This document shows positions 34,904-45,128 of a stretch of 64,000 nucleotides of DNA, in pieces. The notes below the pieces were generated by a model. That model searched no databases. It was given only the letters and a program-made list of their open reading frames with translations, and was not told the DNA's origin. The position numbers and the translations under genes are program-made. The first letter of the stretch is position 1, and each line of letters starts with the position of its first letter. Source of the stretch: Oryza sativa Japonica Group (Eukaryota; Streptophyta; Magnoliopsida; Poales; Poaceae); contig NC_089037.1 of NCBI RefSeq assembly GCF_034140825.1, forward strand, positions 7,886,001-7,950,000. The letters are read 5' to 3'.

Positions 34904-35038
34904 GGCTGTGTTTAATTCAGCGTAAAGTTTGGATTTTTATTAAAATTAAAGATGATGTGACTGAAAAATTATATGTGTATGACAGTTTGATGTGATAAAA
35001 AAGGACTGAAATTTAGATCTAAACTTTGGATCACAGCC
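34904..35038. mobile_element. Short GGCTGTGTTTAG-type MITE
   Basis: The left end GGCTGTGTTTAATTCAGCG mirrors AAACTTTGGATCACAGCC at the right. It is the reverse-oriented relative of 17615-17754. Confidence 0.7.
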
Positions 35039-35646
35039 TGATTCTCTCGGCTTCTCGCAAAAATGGAGAACTTTTTTGAGTGTCGCGGAGAAAAAATAGA
35101 CGAGAAAGAAAGAAGGGGGCGAGAGATGGAGATGGGTCATGGCATTAAACGCAGTAGCGACCGAACTGACCGGCATTCATGTCCCGCGTCCGCAGTGTCC
35201 CACTCCCGCCACTCCTTCCACCCCCGTGAGGGCGTGAAGTTAACCCAAAAAAAAATGGACGTCGTCACACACGCGGGCAGGCACCACCGCACCAGTACAC
35301 CACCACCATCGCCCCGCCCCGCATCGCGCCCCACAGCGCCATCGCCTCGCCTGTCGCCACCAGCACACGGCAGGCACAGGCACCACCGCCCCTCTGAACC
35401 CGAGAAAACCCCTACTTGACTCGCCACGCTCCCCGCTAATCGCAACCAGACGGAGTTGTCCTTGGTGTAGTTGGCCAGCGCGCCCAGGCAGGGGGTAGAG
35501 CGAGCTCGCCGAGCTCGAGCTCGATCCATCGCCCGCCAGCCATGGTCTCCTCTCCCTCGCCTTCCTCTCCCTTCCCCGCCGCAGCAGTAAGCGTCCTCTT
35601 CCTCGCTAGTTAGCATCTCCGTTTTTTCAAGGATTGCGCTTCAACA

Positions 35647-36957
35647 ATGCGGCGTAATAATCAGGTATCCGACGCGAGGCGGGCCGGCGGTGGCAGGACG
35701 ACGGCCTCGGAGGTGGACGAGAAGTACGCGCACGTCGCGACGCCACTCCACAACCACCGCGGGGGGAGCGGGGGTGCCAAGAAGACGCCGCGGCGAGCGA
35801 AGAGCGAAGGAGGAGGCGGAGCGGACCCCGCGGCGTACGTCGCGGCGGTGTCCTGCTCTGACTGCCGCTTCAAGCAGCGGCTCCACGCGCCGGCGTCGCC
35901 TGGCCCTGGGGCGGTCATCCGCTCGCTGTTCGTGTCACTCACCCGACGATCCACGCCGCGGTCGTCGCCGTCGCCGACGTCGGCGTCCGGTGGGGACGGA
36001 GGGGAGAGCGAGCAGTGGCGCCTGGCCGCGGCCGACCTCTCGCGGCGGCTCGCGGCGGCGACGCGCACGCGGGACGAGGCGCTGGAGGAGACCACGCGGC
36101 TGAAGCACTCCCTCACCGAGCTGGAGATGAAGCTCGCGCGCCTCGAGGCCCGCGTGCTCCCCACTCCCACGGCCGCCGCCTTCCCCGTCGAGTCGTTCCT
36201 CCGGGCGGTGTCGACAGCGCGAGCCGCCGTGCGGAGCCTCACGCGGGCTCTCTCCAATCACCTCCGCAGCCCGGTGAACCCCGGCCCGAACCTCGAGAGC
36301 TTCCTGAACCGCGCGTTCCACGCCGACTTCGAGCTCGACACCGAGGGCGACGTGCACACGGCGGACCCGGCGGGCCGCTGCGAGGCCAACCTCGCGGCGT
36401 ACCACTCCATCGCGGCGCTGACGTGGGAGGAGGTCCTCCTCCACGGTACCAAGCACTACAGCGAGGGCCTGAGCCGGTTCTGCGACGCCAAGATGAGCGA
36501 GGTGGTTTCCTCCCTCGGTTGGGCGCGCGCCCGCGCCTGGCCGGAGCCGCTGCTGCAGGCGTTCTTCCTGGCCGCCAAGGGCGTGTGGGGGGTGCGCCTC
36601 CTCGCGCGGTCCGTCCACCCGCCGCTGCCCGTGGTGCGCGTCGACCGCGGCGCGCGCTTCGACTCGCGGTTCATGGAGGACGCGGCCGCCGGGCGCGCCG
36701 GGAAGCTGGAGCCGGCAAGCGTGAAGATGATGGTGGCGCCGGGGTTCCACGTGTACGTCGCCTGCGCCGGCGTGGTGAAGTGCAAGGTGGTGTGCTTCTA
36801 CAGCAGCAGCAGCAGCAGCCGCACCGGCGGCCACAGAGATGGCGGGAGCATCGCCAACGGGTCTGTGGGGTTGGGGAGTAGCTGTAGCGATGTGAATGGG
36901 AGTGCTACAGACGCGGTGGATGGTTGTAATAATCAGAGCAGTAGCGTAGTTACATAG
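35647..36957 (+). CDS. GIL1/IRKI-like protein (DUF641)
   Basis: This single-exon frame of 436 residues has a disordered basic N-terminus, then a coiled-coil stretch (about residues 120-170, LRRLAAATRTRDEALEETTR-like heptads). The DUF641/GIL1-IRKI domain follows with FLRAVSTARAAVRSLTRAL and the C-terminal part AFHADFE, TWEEVLLHGTKHYSEGLSRF, PLLQAFFLAAKGVWGVRLLA and PGFHVYVACAGVVKCKVVCF. Family members include GRAVITROPIC IN THE LIGHT 1, needed for light-dependent loss of gravitropism, and the IRK-interacting protein, a partner of a receptor-like kinase. Which of these this one resembles more is not decided; the intronless gene and layout favour IRKI-like. An (AGC)n run encodes a Ser tract near the end. 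The gene is very GC-rich at the 5' side and falls toward the 3' side, a grass trait. Confidence 0.88.
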   Translation: MRRNNQVSDARRAGGGRTTASEVDEKYAHVATPLHNHRGGSGGAKKTPRRAKSEGGGGADPAAYVAAVSCSDCRFKQRLHAPASPGPGAVIRSLFVSLTRRSTPRSSPSPTSASGGDGGESEQWRLAAADLSRRLAAATRTRDEALEETTRLKHSLTELEMKLARLEARVLPTPTAAAFPVESFLRAVSTARAAVRSLTRALSNHLRSPVNPGPNLESFLNRAFHADFELDTEGDVHTADPAGRCEANLAAYHSIAALTWEEVLLHGTKHYSEGLSRFCDAKMSEVVSSLGWARARAWPEPLLQAFFLAAKGVWGVRLLARSVHPPLPVVRVDRGARFDSRFMEDAAAGRAGKLEPASVKMMVAPGFHVYVACAGVVKCKVVCFYSSSSSSRTGGHRDGGSIANGSVGLGSSCSDVNGSATDAVDGCNNQSSSVVT

Positions 36958-37449
36958 GTAAAACAAACACGACCATTTTTTTTACTGTATTTGTGTGGTT
37001 AAAACAGGACCTGCATTTTTACTTTTGTGTGAATACGGGGGACTTTGTCCCAACTTTATGTTGATTTCGTTCGTGTTTGTAGCTTTGATTTGTTGAGTAA
37101 AGACAGTTTTTGTTTGGCACGAGCAACCTATGCAAATTGCCTTTTTTCCATTACTATACAAAAGCGAGATCTCGCCTTTTTGTGGTTAACCTTGGACGTT
37201 ACTCAACCTGTAGGAGTGCATGCAGCATGCCTGATTAAATATCCAACTCTTTGATTGGACACTCGAACGATCTTAACCGCCCTGCACGGGCCTTCTAATG
37301 GGCGATCGATCGTCAGTGATCGCGCTGGGTAATCAGTTCGCCTCCCCTCCCCCCTCCCCCTATACTCCTCCCTCTTCTCCCTCCTTCCTCCTCCCCTTCT
37401 TCTCTTATACACCACACAATTTTTTTTAAAAAAATAAAAGGTTAGAAAA

Positions 37450-37990
37450 ATTTATATATAGAAATACTATATATAAAAAAATTGAATTCAAATTTAAATT
37501 TGAATCGGGTACGTAAACTTTTGACTTATAAACTTTGGGTCTATAAACTTTAGGTGTATAATACACCTTTTAGATGTATAGAAATACTATATATAGAAAA
37601 TATTTGAATTCAAATTTGAATCGGGTATGTAAACTTTTAATTTATAAACTTTGGGTCCATAAACTGTAGGTGTATAAATTTTAGATGTATAGAAATACTA
37701 TATATATAATATTTGAATTCAAATTCAAATTTGAATAGGATATAATTCAAATTCAAATTTGAATAGGATATAATTCAAATTCAAATTTGAAACGGGTATG
37801 TAAACTTTTGACTTATAAACTTTAGGTCAATAAACTTTAGGTGTATAAACTTTAGATGTATAGAAATACTATATATAAAAAAATATTTGAATTCAAATTC
37901 AAATTTGAATCGGATATATAAACTTTTGACTTATAAACTTTTGGTCTCTAAACTTTATATGTGTAAACTTGAGGTGTATAAATTTACTAA
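37450..37990. repeat. AT-rich minisatellite-like array
   Basis: About four irregular units of 110-170 bp start with TATAGAAATACTATATATA (near 37458, 37578, 37688, 37858). They continue with the self-complementary TTCAAATTCAAATTTGAAT and then GTAAACTTTTGACTTATAAA and CTTTAGGTGTATAAA. Units differ mainly in how many times the ATTCAAATTTGAAT block is repeated. Confidence 0.8.
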
Positions 37991-38179
37991 AATAGGAAAG
38001 TAATGCGGTGCCAAAAAAAAAAGAAACCATGTGGAGGGGTGGAGGGAGAGAGAGGGGAGTAGATCTATTGCTACCCCATCCCTATAGCGATCGATTGCCC
38101 ATCAGCATTCCTGGCCCTGCACTTGCTTTGGTTTTGCTTTCTCTTCTATTCCTTGTGGCCCACACATTCGAATTGTGTA

Positions 38180-38226
38180 GGCCCATTAGCGAACACACAT
38201 GACAGCGGAAAGCCCACATAGGCCCA
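38180..38226 (+). promoter_or_regulatory. Paired GGCCCA (site II-type) motifs upstream of the ICT1-like gene
   Basis: GGCCCA occurs at 38180-38185 and 38221-38226, about 110-155 bp before the chosen start. Site II elements (TGGGCC/T) are frequent in promoters of plant ribosomal and mitochondrial-protein genes, which fits the gene. Confidence 0.5.
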
Positions 38227-38333
38227 AATCAATCTCCACCTCCCCTCGGCCTCTCTCCTTGCCTTGCTTCGAGCTTCGCCGTGGAGCCGTGGCCCCCAAT
38301 TTCCGTCGCTCGGCGTCCTCCACACGAAGGCTA

Positions 38334-41300
38334 ATGGCGACCGCCATGCGGAGCACCACCTTCCTGCGACTCGGCTTCCGCCAGGTCTCCTCCCTCCTGT
38401 TCCATGGCCCCTCGTCGCCTGCCCCCACCGTGGGTCTCGCCCTCGGCGTGGGCCGGGGCGCGCTGGTCCGCCTCCGGTGCTCGGCGGCTGAGGCCGGCGA
38501 CGACGGGGGCAGGAAGGTGTCGGCGCGCCTGGCGCTGACCCAGCAGGTGCTTCGCGACGCCGAGGAGCGCGCCGCTTCGGCCGGCTCCGACCCCGCCCCC
38601 AAGATCACTTTGGGTAATAATCTGCAACTCCACTATTGCCCCTAATTTGTGTTACACATATGCTTGGTAATGATGCTCAATCGATGTCCTACATATGAAG
38701 AATTGAAACGTCAAATCCTAACAAACAGCTGGTGTTGGTATTCATATTGTATTGGTCAAACGGAAAATTCAGTAGCTTAGGCTAATATCTCTACTCCGAA
38801 GTACTATGTGTAAACGGTCGATGAGTCTGCTCGGTGAGAATTGGGGATCTCATATCTCATCATTATCTCTGCCTAGCCAGTAGCCCCTATCGAGTTATAC
38901 TTCGTGACTCAGGTGTATATTCTACTTCCTACATCCATTTCGTGCTAAGGATAATTTTGACAGCTTAACGGTATATGTTGGTTAGAGGTGACAATGTGGT
39001 GAATTCTAGCTATGAACAAGATTTGACTTGCATTTTGTTAATCCTGTTTGTTGACAGTAACCAATAGTTTGAAAAGCATGCTAATAGCTAAATTAGCTTA
39101 AGAAGCACCTAGGTTTGCTGCTGTATGGCTATACATACTAAGACAAAATCTGTTAGAGAACACTCAAAATTTATGTTGTTTGTTGGTAGACATCGTAAAA
39201 ACGTGTTATGTCCGAACGACACTCTAATTTAGTGGAGGACACTTTCGGTTCAATTGGAGATTGAAATTCCTCAAAAAGCCGAGAATGCCCCTAGGATCAA
39301 AACCTTTTGAGCTAAGACTGGAGCGAGGATGGAATATAATGTATGCAAGTAATGTACTTGGGGTGATGGCAAATTTAGAGTTGCATAATTTCTAAATTTT
39401 TACTCTAACACCATGTTTGAAGCATGTGGTCCTAGGGGCATTATCGTCTTTCTTAAGAATGTATCTATCCAATTGAGCCGAAAATGTCCTCTAGAAAATT
39501 ACCAGTTTTTTAGGATGTTTTTCATCCGTGACACATTTTTTCGATGTCTATCAGCAAATTACACAAATTTCGGGTGTACTGTAGCAAAATTGGCGCTACT
39601 AATAATAAGAAAGACTCTGTACAATACTCTCTATCTAGCAGTAGCATGTCTCTGTAAATTTTTGAAAGGAATATCTCTATAAATTGATCTAACAGGTATT
39701 GGAACATCTTGTCTAACTGTTGCTATGTGATAGTAAAAGTTGAATGCACATTTTGTTATATGTTGATCAAGATGTTTCAATGTAAATGGTTTTGTACACA
39801 TCTCCTCACATAGTACATTTTCTATTCCTGATTGACGTGTATTTAATGTACATAGACTTGAAAGGATGAAATAAAGATATGAGGAATTGATAAGCTGCAA
39901 GCTTATTAATAGATTGTGTTAATACTTGCATTATTTGTCAACCTGTTTTGAGATCTACCCTGTTTATGGTTGCAGATCATGTTACTCTTAACTTTGCAAG
40001 AAGTGGGGGGGCTGGTGGTCAGAATGTCAATAAAGGTTTCTTGCTTTCACTTCCTAATCTGTTTGTTTGCGTGAATCATTGTTTTCATACTTCCTCTTTT
40101 CGTAATACTATAACATTGGTTTTCCTTTTGCACAACATTTTTTTATTAATATTGGGTGTGTTCACTTGGGCAGTTAGGATGAGGTTTTCAGTCACGCGTG
40201 AAACGAGAAAGCTCATCAGCACATGATTAATTACGTAATAACTAATATAAATTTGAAAAAAAAATGGATCCATTTGATTTTTTAAAAAACTTTTATATAG
40301 AAATTTTTGCACAAAACTCACCGTTTAGCAGTTTGGGAAACATATGCTAACGGAAAAAAAAAAGAAGGTTGCTCGTTCGATTTTTCTGAAAAGAACTTAG
40401 CCTTACTTCAGCATTGACCAAGGGATTGGTCTGGTATTTTTAAAATGTTCAAAAATTTAGTAGCATATTTTATTTGCTACTCAGCATGATTACATGATTG
40501 TTTTTTGGTTCTAAAGCATACACCTTGTCTTCAGAATTTTCAAATAATGACCATAATGCCCTGCTATCCAATCAATGTTCCGTGTTTTCCCCCATTTATG
40601 TTCGCCTCTTTGTTCTAAAATACTTGATATCGATTTTCAGTTAACACAAAGGTCGACATGCGGTTCAATGTAAAAGAGGCTCAGTGGCTTGGTGAGAGAA
40701 TCAAAGAACGGATATTACAAACGGTATAAAAAAAATCTTCCTCTTTTGCAAATCTTCATTGTCATTTTTTCTGTATTGTCTCAAGAGGTTGTTTATATTT
40801 GCTTGGTATACACAGGAAAAGAACCGGATAAATAAAGATGGGGAGCTTGTGATATCTTCTACAAAAACTAGGACACAAAAGTAAATGTTACTCAGTTCTT
40901 TTGATTGTCTTGTTTGGACAGCAACTGACACAATTTATCCTTTTAGGGGAAACATTGAAGATGCTTTGCAGAAAATACAGGTATGCTTTACTCATTTCAG
41001 TTCTTTGTCAGGAAGTAATTTGCAGAGGCTTCATGTTATTGTGCTCCCCTAGCTTTTTAACTAAACAAGTATCTCCTTAACAGGCAATCATTGATGCTGC
41101 ATCCTATGTACCTCCACCCCCTTCAGAAGAGCAAAAGAAGAAGGTTGAAAAAATGTAAGCTGCTATTTTTTCTTCCATCTGCTCCCTTCAATTTCCGTTG
41201 TTTTCAGTTATTTTATTTCTTTAGAAAGTCCAATGCAGTCATCATTACTTCTGCAATGTGCTGATGATGTTTGATATTTTATTATCCAGTTGTAGATTAA

Positions 41301-41707
41301 TAATACTATTTGTGTAATTGAATGCACCAAGTGTGTATAGATCTGCTTTCTTAAAAAAATGTAACAAGTGTGTGCAAGTAGCTACATACGCTTCTATAAA
41401 AGATACCGCATTACTCTCCAAAGTGCAAACAGTTAGTAGCGGTTGAGATTAGCCAACCTTTGAACTTGTGCAATGTTAGTTTTTAGGAGATCAAAGAAAC
41501 ATTTTTGCATATGCGAACTCTGAATCTTTGTAGTCATATCTCTAGCTCACACTTGAGAACTATAAATTGTCGAATTACACTCGTTTATTCAGTTGCTGCT
41601 GTGTATTTCATTTCAGTGCTGCAGCCGCTGAAAGGAAGAGACTTCAGAAGAAGAAAGTGCTTTCGCAGAAAAAGGAATTTAGGAGGAACAGGACTAGCTG
41701 GGATTGA
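38334..41707 (+). CDS. ICT1-like peptidyl-tRNA hydrolase (class I release-factor GGQ domain), organellar
   Basis: Seven exons (38334-38613, 39976-40035, 40641-40723, 40816-40880, 40947-40980, 41084-41154, 41617-41707) join in frame to 227 residues. Exon 2 carries the release-factor catalytic motif GGAGGQNVNK, with GGQ at residues 107-109. It is followed by the domain words VDMRFNVKEAQWLGERIKER and INKDGELVISSTKTRTQ, a linker, and a Lys/Arg-rich tail (RKRLQKKKVLSQKKEFRRNR). There is no codon-recognition domain, so this is the ICT1/YaeJ class, which frees peptides from stalled ribosomes. The basic tail is the ribosome-binding part in that class. The start at 38334 (MATAMRSTTFLRLGFRQVSS) gives an Arg/Ser-rich organelle-targeting leader; an in-frame ATG also exists at 38199. 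Mitochondrial versus plastid location is open. Confidence 0.92.
39228..39500. mobile_element. Foldback element in intron 1 of the ICT1-like gene
   Basis: GGAGGACACTTTCGGTTCAA ... GAATGCCCCTAGGATC (39233-39299) reappears reverse-complemented as GTCCTAGGGGCATTATCG ... GCCGAAAATGTCCTCTAG (39429-39496). Confidence 0.65.
40154..40335. mobile_element. MITE in intron 2 of the ICT1-like gene
   Basis: It starts GGGTGTGTTCACTTGGGCAG and includes CACGCGTGAAACGAGAAAGC, TGATTAATTACGTAATAACT and TTTATATAGAAATTTTTGCA, the wording of the family also at 44409-44646. Confidence 0.55.
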
Positions 41708-42785
41708 CTGCAAGTTATTTTGCTTAAAATCATACCTGTATTTCGTGCCCTTTTGAGGTGATCAAGCTTCCCGCATGGTAAACCCTTATTGCTTTCCCTG
41801 CCTTAATCCCCATTTTTTGGTCCCAAAATGTTCCTATCACTAATATCAATGTGATAGTAACTCAGGTTCTGACAACTAGTATTTGCTCCGCGTGGTTCTT
41901 GAGCGTGGAGATAGGGCTCACCTGATCCTTGTGGCAGTAAATATCCATGCGCGACAGGAACAAGTTCCAAACCGGTGAAGACGTATTGGTGAATATGGCG
42001 AGTTTCAGAGCCAGTTTTTGCTCCATCAATTGGAAGGTAGCATCTGACGGGAAAACACTGCCTTTTGTCCTAAAATGCACTGTTTGTCAGTGGTCCTGAT
42101 CCCTGAACTTATCACATGCATCACATGCTACTGTAACAATCATTCACCCAATTATAAAGTGTTTGCGTGCCTGTGCTAAACATTGATGAACTTTGGCATA
42201 TCCACATATGCACAGTTAGGAACACTGGATGCATCGCGCGGTAACAATGGGCATGGGTACGGGTGATATGCGTGTTAAAAAAAGAGAGTAGGCATTGTGC
42301 TGCCAAGGCGATGGGCTATGCTACAACCATCACCTGCACGCGCCGTCAGCTTGTCACGCCTTCTGGTATACCGGTATGGTATGGACGTGTTGCACGACCA
42401 AATGTGTGCCGTGGAACCGGCAATACTTCTGACACAACATTCCGGTTGCTAGTGTAATTCCCCCAACGTGTACGTGCGTGCGCTACCGTTCTCGTCAACC
42501 ATTGAATTGTAGCCTCGCGTCACGGCAAGGCAAGCTGCTCCACACCATCTCATCTCACGGGGGCAGCTTAAAGAGCCATACACGCAATCACGCGTCAGTA
42601 ACAGCAGTAGGTTTGCACCGTTTCAGGCTAGCAGCCGAGACAGTGAGGGGGAGAGTGAGAGGTCAGGGGACTACTGGCAGAGGCAGGCCTTGTGAGTTGT
42701 GCCACACTGCCACTCGGCAGGGCAGGTGTCAGCCGTGCGCGAGCACAGTGGCGTGCGTGCCTCCGCGTGCCTCGTACTGCGCCTG

Positions 42786-43016
42786 CTCCCTCCGTTTCAA
42801 AAAAAAAAAAAGTCAAACCCTAGGTTCCTATGTCTAACTTTGACTGTCTTATATAAATATTTTTTATAGTTCGTATTTTCGTTATTGTTAGATAAGAAAA
42901 TATGATTAATATTTTATGCGTGACTTATCTTTTTAATTTTTTATAATTTTTTTAATTAAGACGGACAGTCCAACGTTAAACACGCAAACAAGGTTTGTTT
43001 TTTTTAACGGAGGGAG
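42786..43016. mobile_element. Stowaway-like MITE
   Basis: The left end CTCCCTCCGTTTCAAAAAAA mirrors the right end TTTTTTTTAACGGAGGGAG, followed by TA. The centre is AT-rich with GTCTAACTTTGACTGTCTTA. Confidence 0.75.
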
Positions 43017-43674
43017 TACTCCACACGGCTTCGCGGGTGGGTGCCTCCCTGCGGATACGCGCCGTACAACTCCTACACGGCTTCGCGGGTCGCCCGGGCG
43101 GGCGGCGTGCCAGTGTATGGTGCCGTTCCATTGCCGTGCGGCTCCCCTCCCTCGTCATCCGCGCCGACCGTGCCAGGGCACGGGCACGGGGGGGTGTCAC
43201 GCAGACAGTACAGTGGTCTCCCTTTGACTGGCCAGTCAAGAGGACCAGTTCGCCACAGCCAGCAGTCCAGCGCCCGCGGTCAAGTCACCATACGTTTGCT
43301 TCCATCCCCTGCACACCGTCTCATCGCTCCGGCGATTTGACGTCGGACGAGACGCAACCCGTAGAAGAAAAACAGAACTCCGGACCGTGGCGCGGCGCCG
43401 CACTGGCGCGCCTGGCGAGCGTGTGCGTCCATCGATTTGTTTTCCCCTCGGTGCCTCGGCCGAAGTAGGGGACCGGCCACATTCGCTGTAGCGGACTAGC
43501 GGGGGTGGGATCACCACACCGTACAGTGGTCAATGGAACTACTTTTCTCTATCTTAAAATATTATATCTAAAAGATAACAATATTTTAAAACAGAGAGAG
43601 TAGCGCTCAATTAAACGCATTTAGATGGAACAGTAAAATAAACTCTTATTTTAAGACTCAGAGCAGTAAACTTA

Positions 43675-43799
43675 GGCTGTCTTTAGATGGTGGAAAAGTT
43701 AGGAAGTTAGTAGAAAGTTGATAGTTTATGTGTGTAAAAAAGTTTTCGATGTGACGTAATATGATGGAAAGTTAGAAATTTGGGAAACTAAACACGGCC
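43675..43799. mobile_element. Short MITE, reverse orientation of the 33577 family
   Basis: The ends GGCTGTCTTTAGATGGTGG and GGGAAACTAAACACGGCC are inverted. The interior carries GATGTGACGTAATATGATGG. Confidence 0.6.
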
Positions 43800-44408
43800 T
43801 CAAAATCCAAATCAACGCACGGAAAACACATCGCATGCGATATGCGATGTGGTCGTCAAGTGGCTTCATAGCCCGGTCGTTGCGCCGTTGCGCTCAAGTG
43901 ACATTGTGACAATGCAATGCAGGATCCAACGTCTGGAATTGGTTTTACTCAGGATTGGGCGGCAGAGACGTGCGGCCGAGGGATCAAGAGCTGGTAGCTG
44001 ACCGTAAAATAAAGAGACCATTCCGACCTGCAGTTTTGTTGTCCACGCTTTTGAAAACCTTGATGTACAAATGTACCCATAACAAGTCATCTGTGTCTCC
44101 TCTTGTCTGTCCCAAAAATAACATCATTTTGAACAACCATTGAAATTAAATAAAGTGGGGACAATTCCACTTAGTTTTGGTAAAGTGAGAGTATTCTATT
44201 TTTTTTTACTTTTATATTGTTATATGTGAGATTGATTAAAAATGAACTTATTTTGGTACAACTATACTGAGATATAACTTCTACGGTCTTGAAAACATAA
44301 TACACTGCTATAAATAAATAAAGTAATACAATACACAAACTAATGTTTCCGTTAGGAATTGAGCATGGCTTGTTGGAATAAAAGAGCAACATATTGCCAC
44401 CACACTAT

Positions 44409-44646
44409 GGCTGTGTTCACATATGCCGGTTTCCATCCCAAACAATACGTATGAAAAACGGAGCGGTTCATTAGCACGTAATCAATTAAGTATTCGCTAT
44501 TTTTTAAAAAATGATTCAATATAATTTTTTGAGCAAATTTCGTGTAGAAACTTTTTTTAAAAAAACGTACCGGTTAACAGTTTTAAAAGCGTGCGCGCGA
44601 AAAACGAAGCAAATGAAGTTGGGAACTTGGAGTTCCAAACACACCC
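44409..44646. mobile_element. MITE upstream of pICln
   Basis: The left end GGCTGTGTTCACATATGCCG pairs with GAGTTCCAAACACACCC at the right. The interior includes TTAGCACGTAATCAATTAAG, AATTTCGTGTAGAAACTTTT and AAAAGCGTGCGCGCGAAAAA. Confidence 0.65.
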
Positions 44647-44962
44647 ATATTCACATATTCACATGAGAACATTGTTGGTTAAATAAGTCTCTCAATATTC
44701 TAACTTGGATGTGAGGTTAGATCCAACACCTAAACATTGATTGTGTTCCCCTGTTAATATGGATTTTATGGCAATGTGAAAATATTCTTAACGTCAAAGT
44801 ATATAGTGTCGAGATGTTTTGCTTTAACGCTAATAAAATTTACGCTAATGTCGGATTCCTTTTACAAAGTTTTTATTCAATCTTTAAATAGTCTTCTTTT
44901 GTTTAAAAAAACCCAAAACTTCAAATTTTCAGCCATTCCATATCCAAGCGTGCGCGCGTGCC

Positions 44963-44969
44963 TATAAAA
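44963..44969 (+). promoter_or_regulatory. TATA box of pICln
   Basis: GCCTATAAAACGC lies 160 bp before the start codon. An AAACCCTAG telo-box-like word sits at about 45109, just upstream of the ATG. Confidence 0.5.
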
Positions 44970-45128
44970 CGCAGCAGGGAGGTTTTTTATTGGTCGTAAG
45001 CAGAAGAAGCGCGCTGTCCACTGTCCACACCCGCACACGCCGCTTCCCACCACGGCGGCGCTAAACCCTTTCGAAAGAATCCCCAAATCTCCCACGCTCC
45101 AAAGCCCGAAACCCTAGCTCCTGTTCAC

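Larger units (their letters stand above)
32863..35646. other. Spacer and promoter region upstream of the IRKI-like gene
   Basis: It holds three MITEs (33577-33724, 34387-34728, 34904-35038). The last 500 bases are C-rich and presumably form the promoter and leader of the gene at 35647. No gene was recognised; GC-rich frames on the minus strand at 35137-35616 look like shadows. Confidence 0.5.
36958..38333. other. Spacer between IRKI-like and ICT1-like genes
   Basis: The first 200 bases should be the 3' UTR of the IRKI-like gene. A C/T-rich stretch (37335-37410) and an AT-rich minisatellite (37450-37990) follow, then the ICT1-like promoter with two GGCCCA motifs. Confidence 0.6.
41708..45128. 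other. Spacer between ICT1-like and pICln genes
   Basis: This region contains the ICT1-like 3' UTR, a GC-rich stretch (42480-43500) with overlapping frames on both strands but no recognised domain, MITEs at 42786-43016, 43675-43799 and 44409-44646, and a 65-bp hairpin at about 43541-43604 (TCTCTATCTTAAAATATTAT against AATATTTTAAAACAGAGAG). The pICln promoter follows. Confidence 0.55.

Noticed and set aside
35137-35616. Minus-strand frame of 159 codons upstream of the IRKI-like gene
   Set aside because: It is Gly/Arg-rich low-complexity sequence in the C-rich leader of the plus-strand gene, with no domain.
42478-43533. Several overlapping frames on both strands in GC-rich DNA
   Set aside because: Frames of similar length exist on both strands, with Arg/Ala/Ser-rich composition and no family match. 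This is typical of GC-rich chance frames.
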